Source: Epibacterium sp. Ofav1-8
GTDB lineage: Bacteria > Pseudomonadota > Alphaproteobacteria > Rhodobacterales > Rhodobacteraceae
Direction: 5' to 3'
DNA length: 64,000 nucleotides
Assembly (NCBI RefSeq): GCF_022348185.1
Contig: NZ_JAKRFD010000016.1
Span: forward strand, 57,219-121,218
Shown piece after piece: positions 35,114 through 43,876 of the stretch (position 1 is its first letter; each line of letters opens with the position of its first letter). Below the pieces are notes generated by a model. It was given only the letters and a program-made list of their open reading frames with translations, was not told where the DNA came from and did not search any database. A program made the position numbers and the translations under genes.

Positions 35114-36049
35114 TCAGGCCAAACCGCCGCGCTGGTTCTCGGCGATGATTTCGGCGACCTCGGCCGGGTGGGTGTAGACCACGCTGTGGCCGGCCCCGTC
35201 CACGACGGCCTGTTTGGCGGAGCGGTTGATCTCGGCCAGCCGCCCGATCACATGCCCGGGGATGATCCTGTCGTCGCCGCCCCAGATCGCCAGAACCGGC
35301 AGCCCCTGGCGGTGAAACAACCGGTGTTCCGGGGCAAAGTCGCCGCGCAGGATGCCGCGCATCGCCGCCAGATTGGCGGGAAAGAACCCGCGGCGGCGGG
35401 TCTGTGCGCTCTGCGCCCGGATCACCGTTGACGGGCTGCGCGGGTCGCTCAGGTGGCTCTTGATATAGCGCCGGGCCGCCATCGGATAGGTCCAGCGCAG
35501 GATCAGGTCCTGCAACCCGGGGCGGCGCTCCATGAAGCCGGCCACCGGCGTGCGCGGCGCATGCAGGCCGACCGAGGCGATCAGGATCAGCTGCCGCACA
35601 CGCGGCAGGTTCTCGGCGGCAAAGGAGGTGGCGATGCAGCCCCCGGCCGAGTAGCCGATCAGGATGAAATCCTCGACCACGCCTTCATGGGCCAGCAGAT
35701 CCTGCAACTGCTGGTGAAAGAAGGCGCGATCCTGCGGGCCGGTGGCATGATCCGACAGGCCGCGCCCGTAGAGATCATAGAGCAGCACCCGGTAGCCCAT
35801 GTTGCCCAGCTGCTCCGCCAGGCCGGCAAACCCTTCGGAGGGGGTGGTGATCCCATGCACGCAGACCGCAACCGGGCCGCGTTCGGGACCGATCCAGCGA
35901 TAATGGGTCTGCCCCTGGCTCAGCTCGGCAAAGCGGCCGGGGGCAAAGCGGCGCATCGAGTCGGTCAGCGGCTTACGCAGGGTTTCCTGCACCGAGGGCA
36001 GGAACAGGAAGCCGACAATGAGAATGGCAACAACAAGCAGCCAGATCAT
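35114..36049 (-). CDS. Alpha/beta hydrolase with N-terminal membrane anchor
   Basis: This is a 311-residue protein. A single hydrophobic helix at the start (IWLLVVAILIVGFLFLP) probably anchors it. The alpha/beta hydrolase core shows the oxyanion VHGITTPS, LYDLYGRGLSDH, the nucleophile elbow GYSAGG (Ser at ~142), Asp in WGGDDRIIPG and the His in DGAGHSVVYTHP. A complete Ser-Asp-His triad is therefore visible. It is likely an esterase or lipase-like enzyme on the inner membrane; substrate unknown. Its ATG overlaps the stop of the cyclodeaminase-like gene (36046-36049). Confidence 0.85.
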   Translation of the reverse strand: MIWLLVVAILIVGFLFLPSVQETLRKPLTDSMRRFAPGRFAELSQGQTHYRWIGPERGPVAVCVHGITTPSEGFAGLAEQLGNMGYRVLLYDLYGRGLSDHATGPQDRAFFHQQLQDLLAHEGVVEDFILIGYSAGGCIATSFAAENLPRVRQLILIASVGLHAPRTPVAGFMERRPGLQDLILRWTYPMAARRYIKSHLSDPRSPSTVIRAQSAQTRRRGFFPANLAAMRGILRGDFAPEHRLFHRQGLPVLAIWGGDDRIIPGHVIGRLAEINRSAKQAVVDGAGHSVVYTHPAEVAEIIAENQRGGLA

Positions 36050-36963
36050 GCAGAGCGGGTCCAGAGGTCCAGAATATGGCGGCTGGTCATCAGGTCCAGA
36101 TGCGCGCCGCCGCCGTTTTTGAAAAGCGTGATTGCAGACGGATCATAGGTCGGAAACTCCGCAAGACCATAGAAATCGGCCAGCACGTCGTCACGCTGCA
36201 GCGCGCCCGAGGCCAGCGGGATCTTGAACTCGCCAATATGGTCGAGGGTGGTGTCGAAGCTGTCGCAATAGATCTGCGCGCGCGCGAGTGCGGCGTCATC
36301 GGCCTCACGCATGTCCGGGCGATAGGCGCCAATCATGTTGAGGTGCTGGCCCGGGCGCAGCCAGTCGCCGCGGATCACCGGGTCTGTCGACATGGTGCAG
36401 GTCAGGATGATGTCGGCCGCGCCGACGGCCTGCTCCAGATCGGTGGCGACGGCGACGCCGGGATAGTCCGCTGCCAGCGCCTCGGCCTTGGCGGTGGTGC
36501 GGTTCCAGATCCGGATTTGCGCCTGCGTCCACACGGCGGAGAAGGCCTCGATCAGGCTGCCGGCCACGGTGCCGGCGCCGACGATCAGGATCTCTTGCGC
36601 CTCCGGGTTGGCCAGACGGCGCGCGCCCAGGAGGCTGTCGCCGGCGGTCTTCCACTTGGTCACCAGGTGGAAATCCACCAGCGCCTCGGGCTGGCCGGTG
36701 GCATCATCAAACAGGGTCACCGCGCCGTTGATCATCGGCAGGTCGCGGATCGGGTTGTCGGGAAAGATCATCGCCGTCTTGACCGCGATCCCAAGCCCGT
36801 CGATCCAGGCCGAGCGCGACAGCAGCGTATCCTTGCCCCGATAGAGGAAAGTGTCGTCCACCTCGGCCTTGGGGCGGCTGTGACCCTCGGCCAGCGCCTC
36901 CGTCAGCGCCCGCCAGTCCAGCAGCGCCTCGCCGTCGTCAAAGCTGATCTGCGTCAGGCTCAT
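36046..36963 (-). CDS. Ornithine cyclodeaminase / mu-crystallin family protein
   Basis: This is 305 residues from ATG 36963, which overlaps the upstream HAD gene stop; the upstream extension is rejected. The N-terminal dimerisation/substrate domain has GIAVKTAMIFPDNP and INGAVTLFDDATGQPEALVD (core segments). The Rossmann domain has the dinucleotide loop VGAGTVAGSLIEAF and IRIWNRTTAKAEAL. GAYRPDMREADDAAL matches the ligand-facing C-terminal part. Members convert ornithine to proline plus ammonia or reduce cyclic imines such as ketimines. The exact reaction is not certain. It is the middle gene of a three-gene operon. Confidence 0.88.
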   Translation of the reverse strand: MSLTQISFDDGEALLDWRALTEALAEGHSRPKAEVDDTFLYRGKDTLLSRSAWIDGLGIAVKTAMIFPDNPIRDLPMINGAVTLFDDATGQPEALVDFHLVTKWKTAGDSLLGARRLANPEAQEILIVGAGTVAGSLIEAFSAVWTQAQIRIWNRTTAKAEALAADYPGVAVATDLEQAVGAADIILTCTMSTDPVIRGDWLRPGQHLNMIGAYRPDMREADDAALARAQIYCDSFDTTLDHIGEFKIPLASGALQRDDVLADFYGLAEFPTYDPSAITLFKNGGGAHLDLMTSRHILDLWTRSA

Positions 36964-37580
36964 TGTGCCTCCTCTTCGGTCAACAGTCCTTCTTCCACCA
37001 GCCGTGCGGCCCAGGTTTCGGGGCGGTCGAACAGATGGGTTTTCCATCCGCGTACCGCGGCGGCGGTGATGTTTTCGGGCCGGTCATCGGTGAACAATAG
37101 CTCCTCCGGGCGGCGTCCGGTGCCCTGTTCCAGATGCGCGTAGATCTCCGCATCCGGTTTGATGCAGCGCAGATGCGCCGACACAAAGGCCTGATCGAAT
37201 TCGCGCAGGAACGGGTAATGGGTCTGGGCGATCACAAAGGTCTCGGCGCCGAAATTCGTCAGCGCATAGACCGGCACGCCCCGGGCCTTGAGCGCCCGCA
37301 GCAGCCGCACCGAATGGGGGATCTCGGGGCTGGCCATCTCGATCCAGCTGTCATGCCAGTGGCGGATCTCCTCGGCCCACTCCGGGTGTTTCTCCGCCAG
37401 CCCGTAGATGGTGTCGCGGAACGGGTGGCCGCGGTCCACATCAAGGTTGGCGCCATGCAGGTCGACCTCCTTGAACAGCGCGGTGCGGCGGGGTTCTCCG
37501 ATCAGGCGGTCAAAGAAGCGCTCCGGCTCCCACTCAAGAAGGACACGGCCAATATCAAAGACGACGGCGGTTACGGGCAT
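36960..37580 (-). CDS. HAD-superfamily hydrolase
   Basis: This is a 206-residue protein. Motif I is VVFDIGRVLLEW, in which the second Asp of the classical DxD is Gly, as in the YihX/epoxide-hydrolase-N-like phosphatases. Motif II is ALTNFGAETF, motif III the Lys in RCIKPDAEIY, and motif IV LLFTDDRPENI. A helical cap (~20-85) belongs to class IA. It probably dephosphorylates a small metabolite. It is the first gene of the HAD / cyclodeaminase / alpha-beta hydrolase operon, lying 15 bp downstream of the DMT transporter gene. Confidence 0.88.
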   Translation of the reverse strand: MPVTAVVFDIGRVLLEWEPERFFDRLIGEPRRTALFKEVDLHGANLDVDRGHPFRDTIYGLAEKHPEWAEEIRHWHDSWIEMASPEIPHSVRLLRALKARGVPVYALTNFGAETFVIAQTHYPFLREFDQAFVSAHLRCIKPDAEIYAHLEQGTGRRPEELLFTDDRPENITAAAVRGWKTHLFDRPETWAARLVEEGLLTEEEAQ

Positions 37581-37595
37581 GATCTATTGGCCTTT

Positions 37596-38558
37596 CTAGC
37601 CGGAGGAACGGGGCCGCGGGCGTGGCGGCGGGCCGGGGGTGCGGGTCTCACGCCAGAGAGAAACAAGCCCGGCGCCGATAATCAAGGCCGAGCCGAGCCA
37701 GACCGACGCATCGGGCCATTCGGCAAACACCAGTACCCCCCAAACCACAGCCAGCGGCATGGCGATATATTCAAACGGGGCGACCAATCCGGCCTCGCAG
37801 AGCCGGTACGCCTGCCCGACCAGATAGCCGCCAATGGCGCCGGAGACCCCGGCGATGGCAAAGATGCCCCACTCAACCCCCTGCGGCCAGGCCCAGGGTT
37901 TGAGCACCACATCGGTGATCGGGTGACCGGTGGCCCAGCTGCCATGGCCAAAGATCACACCGGCCAGCGCGCTGATCACCAGAAAGCCCATGTTGGGGTA
38001 GAACGACAGCGTCGCCGCCTTGTCCGAACCGCCGGCCCGGCGGGTCAGCACATGCAGGGTGGCATAGCCGCAGGACCCGAAGAACGGCAGCAGCGCATAG
38101 GGCTGAAACGCATCGGCGCCGGGTTTCACGATCACCAGGATGCCGCTGAACCCCACCACCACCGCGCCCCAGCGCCAGGGGCCGACACGTTCCTTCAGGA
38201 ACAGGATCGACAGCAGGGTCACGATCAGCGGCGTGGCAAAGGCGATGGCGACCGCCTCGGCCAGCGGCAGCACCGCCAGGCCGGAAAAGAACGACAGGTT
38301 GGCAAAGGCCACGGCCGCCACCCGCATCAGATGCAGGCGCAGGTTTTGCGTGCGCAGGATCCGGTAGCCGCCTTCCATGGGCACGATGATCGCCATCAGG
38401 AGCACCAGCGCCACCGCAGAGCGGATGAACACCACCTGATAGAGCGGATAGCCTTCGGAGAGGAACTTGAAGGTGACATCGATGACGGAGAAGGCAACCG
38501 CGGCGCCAATCGCGGCGAGAATGCCCAGGACATTGGAATTGACCAAAGATGTGCTCAT
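37596..38558 (-). CDS. DMT-superfamily (EamA) transporter
   Basis: This is 320 residues from ATG 38558. Ten hydrophobic helices form two EamA repeats; each has the usual final pattern (PLAEAVAIAFATPLIVTLLS in repeat one, VAPFEYIAMPLAVVWGVLVF in repeat two). A basic Pro/Arg tail follows. EamA proteins export metabolites or amino acids across the inner membrane. The 15-bp gap to the HAD gene suggests a single four-gene transcript including the alpha/beta hydrolase. Substrate unknown. Confidence 0.88.
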   Translation of the reverse strand: MSTSLVNSNVLGILAAIGAAVAFSVIDVTFKFLSEGYPLYQVVFIRSAVALVLLMAIIVPMEGGYRILRTQNLRLHLMRVAAVAFANLSFFSGLAVLPLAEAVAIAFATPLIVTLLSILFLKERVGPWRWGAVVVGFSGILVIVKPGADAFQPYALLPFFGSCGYATLHVLTRRAGGSDKAATLSFYPNMGFLVISALAGVIFGHGSWATGHPITDVVLKPWAWPQGVEWGIFAIAGVSGAIGGYLVGQAYRLCEAGLVAPFEYIAMPLAVVWGVLVFAEWPDASVWLGSALIIGAGLVSLWRETRTPGPPPRPRPRSSG

Positions 38559-39017
38559 CCGCGCGTGCCTCCCCGGCGGTTGTCGCCGATGCGTGCCGCG
38601 GGGGCAATCATAATGACACAAAGGTACAATTTTGTCGGATGTACCGAGAGAGACGTGCCGAACGCGGCCGGTCGCGGCCACCTATCCTGATGTCGCAAGA
38701 CGATTGTGCACGGACACCAGCGCCCGTGCGGTCTTGCGTCAAACGGGCCTTGCCAATGACGCATAAGCACGCACTGATCGGATGTGTGGAGGCATTGATC
38801 ATGTCCGTCGTGAATGGTCGCTCAGCGGGACAAAGCAGTCGTACGATTGCGGACAGTAAAGGTCCGCTTCCAACCTCATTCCTGTCGCTCCGACCCAGAA
38901 TCTCAACATTTAGTTGCCGCTGGAATGTATCGGCTCACTTCATATCAGATCCGCAAGATCGGTCGAGCGGAGTCCACATCAACGGAGCTAAATGGTAGCG
39001 CCACGATGGAGCGGACA
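38559..39017. other. Divergent region, lower GC; possible gene remnant
   Basis: This is a 459-bp gap between the DMT gene (minus) and the AraC gene (plus). Base composition becomes less GC-rich after ~38,600 and stays so to ~40,200. GGAGGCATTGATC followed by ATG at 38801 starts a 65-codon frame (MSVVNGRSAGQSS...) that ends at 38998 and resembles no family. It may be a truncated gene fragment. The promoters of both flanking genes must lie here. Confidence 0.45.
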
Positions 39018-39899
39018 ATGACGACAACACTTCAAAACTACCACAAGCGAATGAAGCGAGCGCTAGATCATATAGATCAGCATCTCGATGATCAGCTGGA
39101 CCTAGAAGCAGTAAGTGCTGTCGCAGCATTCTCGAAGTTCCATTTCCACCGGCAGTTTGCCGCGACCTTTGGGCTATCTGTGCATAGTTACGTTCAGCTT
39201 TCCCGGATGAAGCGGGCTTCATTCCGGCTGGCATACCGCGACGATCAGAGTGTCACACAGATTGCGATGGATGCCGGTTATGACGCACCCGACGCGTTCG
39301 CCCGTGCCTTTCGGCGACGGTTTGGACAGTCGCCGTCGTCGTTCCGGAACGCTCCCGATTGGGAGCCGTGGCTTGTGGCCTTCGAGGCTCTCACCAACGC
39401 GAGGAGCAAACTCATGCAACGGAAATTCAATGCAAGTGACGTAACAACCAAAGAGGTCGACTCGATCCCGGTGGCGATCATGGAGCACCGTGGACCACCG
39501 ACCGAAATCGGGGCGACCATCCAACGGTTCATCGCCTGGCGAAAGGCGAACGGGCTTTCGCCGCAAACCAGCGAGACCTTCAACATCTTCCATTCCGATC
39601 CGCGAACTACGGATCCCCGCGACTATCGACTGGACTTGTGTGCAGGAACGGAACGCGTCTTTGACGCGCACGAGCAAGGTGTGGCGTCAGGGACCATTCC
39701 GGGCGGACGCTGTGCGGTACTGAGGGTCGTCGGCAATTCCGACGATCTAGAACCCGCCGCCCTCTATCTATACCGCGACTGGCTTCCGGAAAGCGGTGAG
39801 GAGGCGAGAGACTTTCCGCTCTACTGCCAACGCATCGCGTTCTTTCCAGAAGTGCCGGAACATGAGGCTGTGGCAGACCTGTTTCTGCCACTCAAATAA
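39018..39899 (+). CDS. AraC-family regulator with GyrI-like effector domain
   Basis: This is 293 residues from ATG 39018, chosen because GGAG lies 6 bp upstream; ATG 39006 is possible. The N-terminal AraC DNA-binding domain (~10-110) has two helix-turn-helix units (LEAVSAVAAFSKFHFHRQF, SVTQIAMDAGYDAPDAFARA). The C-terminal ~150 residues form a GyrI/SbmC-like ligand-binding domain (VTTKEVDSIPVAIMEHRG, RRGC-like GGRCAVLRVVG, YLYRDWLPESGEE). Such proteins (Rob/BmrR-like) sense small hydrophobic or cationic drugs. The codon use includes CTA, ATA and AGT, unlike its neighbours, which together with the adjacent tRNA suggests acquisition. Confidence 0.88.
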   Translation: MTTTLQNYHKRMKRALDHIDQHLDDQLDLEAVSAVAAFSKFHFHRQFAATFGLSVHSYVQLSRMKRASFRLAYRDDQSVTQIAMDAGYDAPDAFARAFRRRFGQSPSSFRNAPDWEPWLVAFEALTNARSKLMQRKFNASDVTTKEVDSIPVAIMEHRGPPTEIGATIQRFIAWRKANGLSPQTSETFNIFHSDPRTTDPRDYRLDLCAGTERVFDAHEQGVASGTIPGGRCAVLRVVGNSDDLEPAALYLYRDWLPESGEEARDFPLYCQRIAFFPEVPEHEAVADLFLPLK

Positions 39900-40201
39900 T
39901 CTCGACCAATGGCCGCTTGTCCCATCACGTCTCCCCAAAGCGGACAGGCGGCTTACATTCAATAGGAGACTTCGGGTCATCGAGCAGCATTCGTCATTCT
40001 GGGCTCATTTGAGGCATTCGCCGCGCAGAGCGCGAAAGTCAGCTTCGCGCTTCACTCCAACTCTGCGCGGTTGCCAGAGAAAATCCAAGCCCCACACTGT
40101 GTCAGCGCAAAAAGCCCTTCACAGGATGTATGCGATAGGGTGTGCGCAGGAAAACTGCCAGAATGTGCAAGCAGATGGGTCATTGGCAGTCAGCAAGGTG
40201 T
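39900..40201. other. Non-coding stretch between AraC gene and tRNA
   Basis: This is 302 bp of moderate GC without a convincing frame. It contains GCGCAGAGCGCGAAAGTCAGCTTCGCGCTTC-like complementarity around 40022-40054 (cores GCGCGAA / TTCGCGC). I see no copy of the tRNA 3' end, so an attachment-site duplication is not demonstrated. Confidence 0.45.
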
Positions 40202-40278
40202 TGGCGACCCCGGCAGGGTTCGAACCTGCAACCTGCCCCTTAGGAGGGGGCTGCTCTATCCAGTTGAGCCACGGGGCC
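40202..40278 (-). tRNA. tRNA-Arg (anticodon CCT)
   Basis: Read on the minus strand, GGCCCCG (40278 to 40272) forms the acceptor with CGGGGTC, including one G-T pair. The D-arm GCTCAACTGGATAGAGC is standard. The anticodon stem GCCCC/GGGGC encloses loop CTCCTAA, giving anticodon CCT for codon AGG. The T-arm is GCAGGTTCGAACCTGC. The 3' CCA is encoded (TGG at 40202-40204). The patch of unusual composition lies directly on its 3' side. Confidence 0.97.
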
Positions 40279-40402
40279 ATCCAAAGGGGCGATAGCAAAT
40301 AGACCCTGCAACCTCAAGCGCCACGTGGGGCCGTCCAAGAGCCATTGTGTCCTCCGGCGGGACTGGCTAACCTCAAGGCAACAAAGCAAAGAGGCCAAGC
40401 AC

Positions 40403-41428
40403 GTGACCAACGACTCCAAGCGTCCGCTGACGCTGCGTGATGTTTCAGATGCCACCGGCGTATCGGAAATGACCGTCAGCCGTGTTCTTCGAAACCGGGG
40501 TGATGTCTCGGAAAAGACCCGGCAAAAGGTGCTGGAGGCGGCCAAGGAGCTGGGCTACGTGCCCAACAAGATCGCCGGCGCGCTGGCCTCCAAACGGGTC
40601 AATCTGGTGGCGGTCATCATTCCGTCGCTGTCCAATATGGTGTTTCCCGAGGTGCTGACGGGCATCAACCGGGTGCTGGAGGATACCGAGCTGCAACCGG
40701 TGGTCGGCGTTACCGACTATCAACCTGAAAAAGAAGAAAAAGTTCTTTATGAAATGCTGTCCTGGCGGCCCTCCGGGGTGATCATCGCCGGGCTTGAACA
40801 CACCGATCCGGCGCGTGCCATGCTGGCGGCGGCGGGCATTCCGGTGGTGGAGATCATGGACACCGACGGCAAGCCGGTGGATGCGATGGTGGGCATTTCC
40901 CATCGCCGCGCGGGTCGTGAAATGGCCAAGGCGATCCTCAAGGCCGGCTATAGCCATATCGGGTTCATGGGCACCAAAATGCCGCTCGACCACCGGGCGC
41001 GCAAACGGTTCGAGGGCTTTACCGAGGCGCTCGCCAAGGAGGGGATCGAGATCGAGGATCGCGAATTCTACTCCGGGGGCTCTGCCCTGGCGAAGGGGCG
41101 CGAGATGACGCAAGCCATGCTGGAACGCTCGCCCGAGCTGGATTTCCTCTATTATTCCAACGATATGATCGGCGCTGGCGGGCTCTTGCACCTGCTGGAC
41201 CAGGGCATTGATGTGCCGGGGCAGATCGGTCTTGCGGGCTTTAACGGGGTGGAGCTGCTGGCGGGGCTGCCGCGGCAGCTGGCGACCATGGATGCCTGCC
41301 GGCAGGAGATCGGTATGAAGGCGGCGCAGATCATTGCGGCGCAGCTGGAACAGCCCGATGCCGACGTGGAAAAACACGTCACGCTGACCCCGACGATTTC
41401 CTACGGGGATACGCTCAAGCGCCGCTGA
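40403..41428 (+). CDS. LacI-family regulator, GntR (gluconate repressor)-like
   Basis: This is 341 residues from GTG 40403, with a GAGG ribosome site. The N-terminal helix-turn-helix is LTLRDVSDATGVSEMTVSRV, with hinge GYVPNKIAGALAS. The ligand domain follows the E. coli GntR pattern closely (VAVIIPSLSNMVFPEVLTGI, YEMLSWRPSGVIIAGLEHT, GIPVVEIMDTDGKPVD). Gluconate or a related sugar acid is therefore the likely effector, but no gluconate kinase or permease lies nearby. It is followed 138 bp later by a second LacI gene on the same strand. Confidence 0.88.
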   Translation: MTNDSKRPLTLRDVSDATGVSEMTVSRVLRNRGDVSEKTRQKVLEAAKELGYVPNKIAGALASKRVNLVAVIIPSLSNMVFPEVLTGINRVLEDTELQPVVGVTDYQPEKEEKVLYEMLSWRPSGVIIAGLEHTDPARAMLAAAGIPVVEIMDTDGKPVDAMVGISHRRAGREMAKAILKAGYSHIGFMGTKMPLDHRARKRFEGFTEALAKEGIEIEDREFYSGGSALAKGREMTQAMLERSPELDFLYYSNDMIGAGGLLHLLDQGIDVPGQIGLAGFNGVELLAGLPRQLATMDACRQEIGMKAAQIIAAQLEQPDADVEKHVTLTPTISYGDTLKRR

Positions 41429-41566
41429 TCCGGGGCGGGGCCGCGCCGCCCTCGGGCGGGTTGGCCCGAACCGGCGGCAGAGACGCGGTGCGCGCGGATC
41501 TGAAGGCGCAATCGTTTACGGGCCGGTGCCGTTGGGGCATTCCGGCGCCCCTCGGAAGGTCGGGTC

Positions 41567-42574
41567 ATGGTCAGGAAGAGCGCCACCATTCAGGATGTCG
41601 CGGTCGCGGCCGGGGTGTCCACGGCCACCGTCAGCCGCACCTTGTCGAAACCGTCGGTGGTGGCCAAGGCGACGCGAGAGGCGGTGCTGTCAGCGGTGGA
41701 GCGGACCGGCTACCGGGTCAACGCCACCGCCTCCAACCTGCGCCGACAGCGGACCGGGAGCGTGATCGCGCTGTTGCCGAACCTGGCCAATCCGTTCTTT
41801 TCACAGATCCTGGCCGGGATGAGTGCGGTTTTTCGGCAGGCTGGTTACGGGCTTCTGGTGGCGGACACCCGGGCGGAACCGGATCCGGAGGGTCGGCTGA
41901 CCCACTACCTGCGGTCGGGGCTGGCCGATGGCATTGTCCTGCTGGATGGCACCCTCTCGGCCGCGTCGTTGACACGCCCCGCGCGCCCGCCTGTCGTGCT
42001 GGCTTGCGAGTGGATGCAAGAAGATCTGCCGTCGGTGCGGAGCGACAATGCCGGGGGCGGGGCGCTTGCCGTGGCGTATCTGGTCGGCATGGGGCATCGA
42101 CGGATTGGCCATATCACCGGGCCGCAGGGGAACTGCCTGTCGCAGACGCGGCTTGACGGGTTTCAGGCGGCCATCACGGCGCAGGGCGCGCAGACGCGCG
42201 CGGCGTGGATCTTTGAGGGCGATTTCAGCATGGAATCCGGCGCGGCGGCAGCGCAGGCGTGGCTGGGGCTGACAGATCGCCCCAGTGCTGTGTTCTGCGC
42301 GTCGGATGAAATGGCCATCGGCTTTATGGGGGCGGTGCAGCATCGTGGCCTCCGGGTGCCGGAGGATGTGTCGCTGGTGGGCTTTGACAACATCGAAGTC
42401 GCCGGCCATCTGTCGCCGCCGCTGACCACCATCCAACAACGGCGTAGCGAGATCGGCGGCCGCGCGGCGCGGTTGCTGCTCGACATGATTGACGCGGGCA
42501 GCCTGACCGGCCCCTCCGAGACCATCGGGGTGGAGCTGATCGAGCGCGGCAGCGTCGCCCGGATCGCACCTTGA
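41567..42574 (+). CDS. LacI-family transcriptional regulator
   Basis: This is a 335-residue protein with helix-turn-helix ATIQDVAVAAGVSTATVSRT (~6-25) and hinge GYRVNATASNLRRQRTG. The periplasmic-binding-like ligand domain has ALLPNLANPFFSQILAGM, DGIVLLDGTL, HRRIGHITGP, AVFCASDEMAIGFM and SLVGFDNIEVAGHLSPPLT. The effector is unknown; the family usually senses sugars. It is distinct from the GntR-like regulator just upstream. Its TGA is inside the A-run of the terminator that ends the opposing dehydrogenase operon. Confidence 0.9.
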   Translation: MVRKSATIQDVAVAAGVSTATVSRTLSKPSVVAKATREAVLSAVERTGYRVNATASNLRRQRTGSVIALLPNLANPFFSQILAGMSAVFRQAGYGLLVADTRAEPDPEGRLTHYLRSGLADGIVLLDGTLSAASLTRPARPPVVLACEWMQEDLPSVRSDNAGGGALAVAYLVGMGHRRIGHITGPQGNCLSQTRLDGFQAAITAQGAQTRAAWIFEGDFSMESGAAAAQAWLGLTDRPSAVFCASDEMAIGFMGAVQHRGLRVPEDVSLVGFDNIEVAGHLSPPLTTIQQRRSEIGGRAARLLLDMIDAGSLTGPSETIGVELIERGSVARIAP

Positions 42575-42606
42575 AAAAACGGCCGCACTGACAGGCAGTG
42601 CGACCG
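42574..42606 (-). terminator. Rho-independent terminator of the dehydrogenase/TRAP operon
   Basis: Read leftward on the minus strand, CGGTCGCACTG pairs with CAGTGCGGCCG around CCTGT and is followed by six T residues (the A-run at 42574-42579 on the plus strand). One T-G mismatch is near the base. It lies 32 bp after the iron alcohol dehydrogenase stop and should end the eight-gene operon. Confidence 0.92.
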
Positions 42607-42637
42607 TCGCATCGGTGTTCGGGGACCGATTGTTGAC

Positions 42638-43783
42638 TCAGAGTGCAGCTTTGAACAATTGCGACAGGTTGTCCTCGGTCAGCGTGACCGGGTTGCCACC
42701 GCAGCTGGGGTCAATGATCGCGCCCTTGACCAGCTCGGGGATGGCGTCCTCGGTGACGCCCAGCTCCGCAAGGCCGCGCGGAATGCCGAGGCTGTCGTTG
42801 AACTCCTGCACAAACGCCTTGAACCCGTCAAAGCCGCCGGCAATGCCAAGATAGGCTGCCGCCATGTCAAAGCGTTCGGCAATCTCGGAGGCGTTGAACT
42901 CCAGCACCGCGGGCATGCAGACTGCATTGGTGGTGCCGTGGTGGGTGTTGAAATGTGCGCCAATGGGGTGGCTCATGGCGTGGATCGCGCCGAGGCCCTT
43001 CTGGAAGGCGGTCGCGCCCATGGCCGCCGCAGACATCATATGCGCGCGCGCCTCGATGTCGGTGCCGTCTGCGTAGGCGCGCGGCAGGTAGTCCTTGACC
43101 AGGCGCATACCTTCAAGCGCCATGCCCTGCGACATCGGGTGGTAATGCGGCGAGGAGAAGGCCTCGACACAATGGGCAAAGGCATCAAGGCCGGTGCCGG
43201 CGGTGATGAACTTTGGCATACCCACGGTCAGCTCGGGATCGCAGATCACCACGGTAGGCAGGACCTTGGGGTGGAAGATGATCTTTTTCTGGTGGGTGAC
43301 GCTGTCGGTGATGACAGAGGCGCGGCCCACCTCAGACCCGGTGCCCGCAGTGGTCGGCACTGCGATGATCGGCGCAATGGCGTCGGCATCGGCGCGGGTC
43401 CACCAGTCGCCGATGTCCTCGAAATCCCAGACCGGGCGAGTCTGGCCCGCCATGAAGGCAACCATCTTGCCCAGATCGAGACCGGAGCCGCCGCCAAAGG
43501 CGATCACACCATCATGGCCGCCGGCCTTGTAGGCCGCGACACCGGCATCGAGGTTCTTCTCGTTCGGGTTGGGATCCACCTCGGAGAACATCCCGCGACC
43601 AAGGCCGGCAGCCTCCATGATGTCGAGGGTGGATTTTGTCACGGGCAGATCCGCAAGCCCCTTGTCGGTGACCAAGAGTGGCTTCTTGATCCCGGCCTGC
43701 GCGCAGGCATCGGCCAGTTCCTTGATCCGGCCGGCGCCGAACTTGATTGCGGTCGGATACGACCAGTTTCCAATGAGAGACAT
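42638..43783 (-). CDS. Iron-containing alcohol dehydrogenase
   Basis: This is 381 residues from ATG 43783, chosen because AGGA lies 8 bp upstream; ATG 43789 is too close to it. The NAD-binding GGGSGLD is at 97-103. The iron ligands are Asp200 and His204 (GLDAFAHCVEAF), His268 (IHAMSHPIGAHF) and His282 (HHGTTNAV). TTAGTGSEV is also typical. It oxidises a primary alcohol to an aldehyde with NAD. It is the last gene of the operon, just after an aldehyde dehydrogenase, so alcohol-aldehyde-acid oxidation of one substrate is a natural reading. Confidence 0.95.
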   Translation of the reverse strand: MSLIGNWSYPTAIKFGAGRIKELADACAQAGIKKPLLVTDKGLADLPVTKSTLDIMEAAGLGRGMFSEVDPNPNEKNLDAGVAAYKAGGHDGVIAFGGGSGLDLGKMVAFMAGQTRPVWDFEDIGDWWTRADADAIAPIIAVPTTAGTGSEVGRASVITDSVTHQKKIIFHPKVLPTVVICDPELTVGMPKFITAGTGLDAFAHCVEAFSSPHYHPMSQGMALEGMRLVKDYLPRAYADGTDIEARAHMMSAAAMGATAFQKGLGAIHAMSHPIGAHFNTHHGTTNAVCMPAVLEFNASEIAERFDMAAAYLGIAGGFDGFKAFVQEFNDSLGIPRGLAELGVTEDAIPELVKGAIIDPSCGGNPVTLTEDNLSQLFKAAL

Positions 43784-43803
43784 CAGCATGTTCCTGTGGT
43801 GAG

Positions 43804-43874
43804 CCGGGGTGGGGGCGCTGCCCCCGCTTGCCCTTCGGCAAGCTCCCCCGAGATATTTTCAAGAAGTTGAAGGG
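43804..43874 (-). repeat. Intergenic repeat copy B (reverse orientation)
   Basis: On the minus strand the order is CTTCAACTTCTTGAAAATATC, CGGGGGAG, an AGCTTGCC/GGCAAGC hairpin, GGGGGCAGCGCCCCC and CCCCGG, matching copies A and C. It sits in the 93-bp gap between the aldehyde and alcohol dehydrogenase genes, inside the operon. The 21-base first block differs from copy A at a few positions. Confidence 0.72.
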
Positions 43875-43876
43875 CC

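Noticed and set aside
38549..38998. 149-codon frame overlapping the DMT transporter start
   Set aside because: It overlaps the start of a well supported membrane gene and shows no conserved pattern; only the last 65 codons are kept as a possible remnant.
39900..40201. Possible phage or island attachment duplication near tRNA-Arg
   Set aside because: No copy of the tRNA 3' end and no integrase gene was found in the window.
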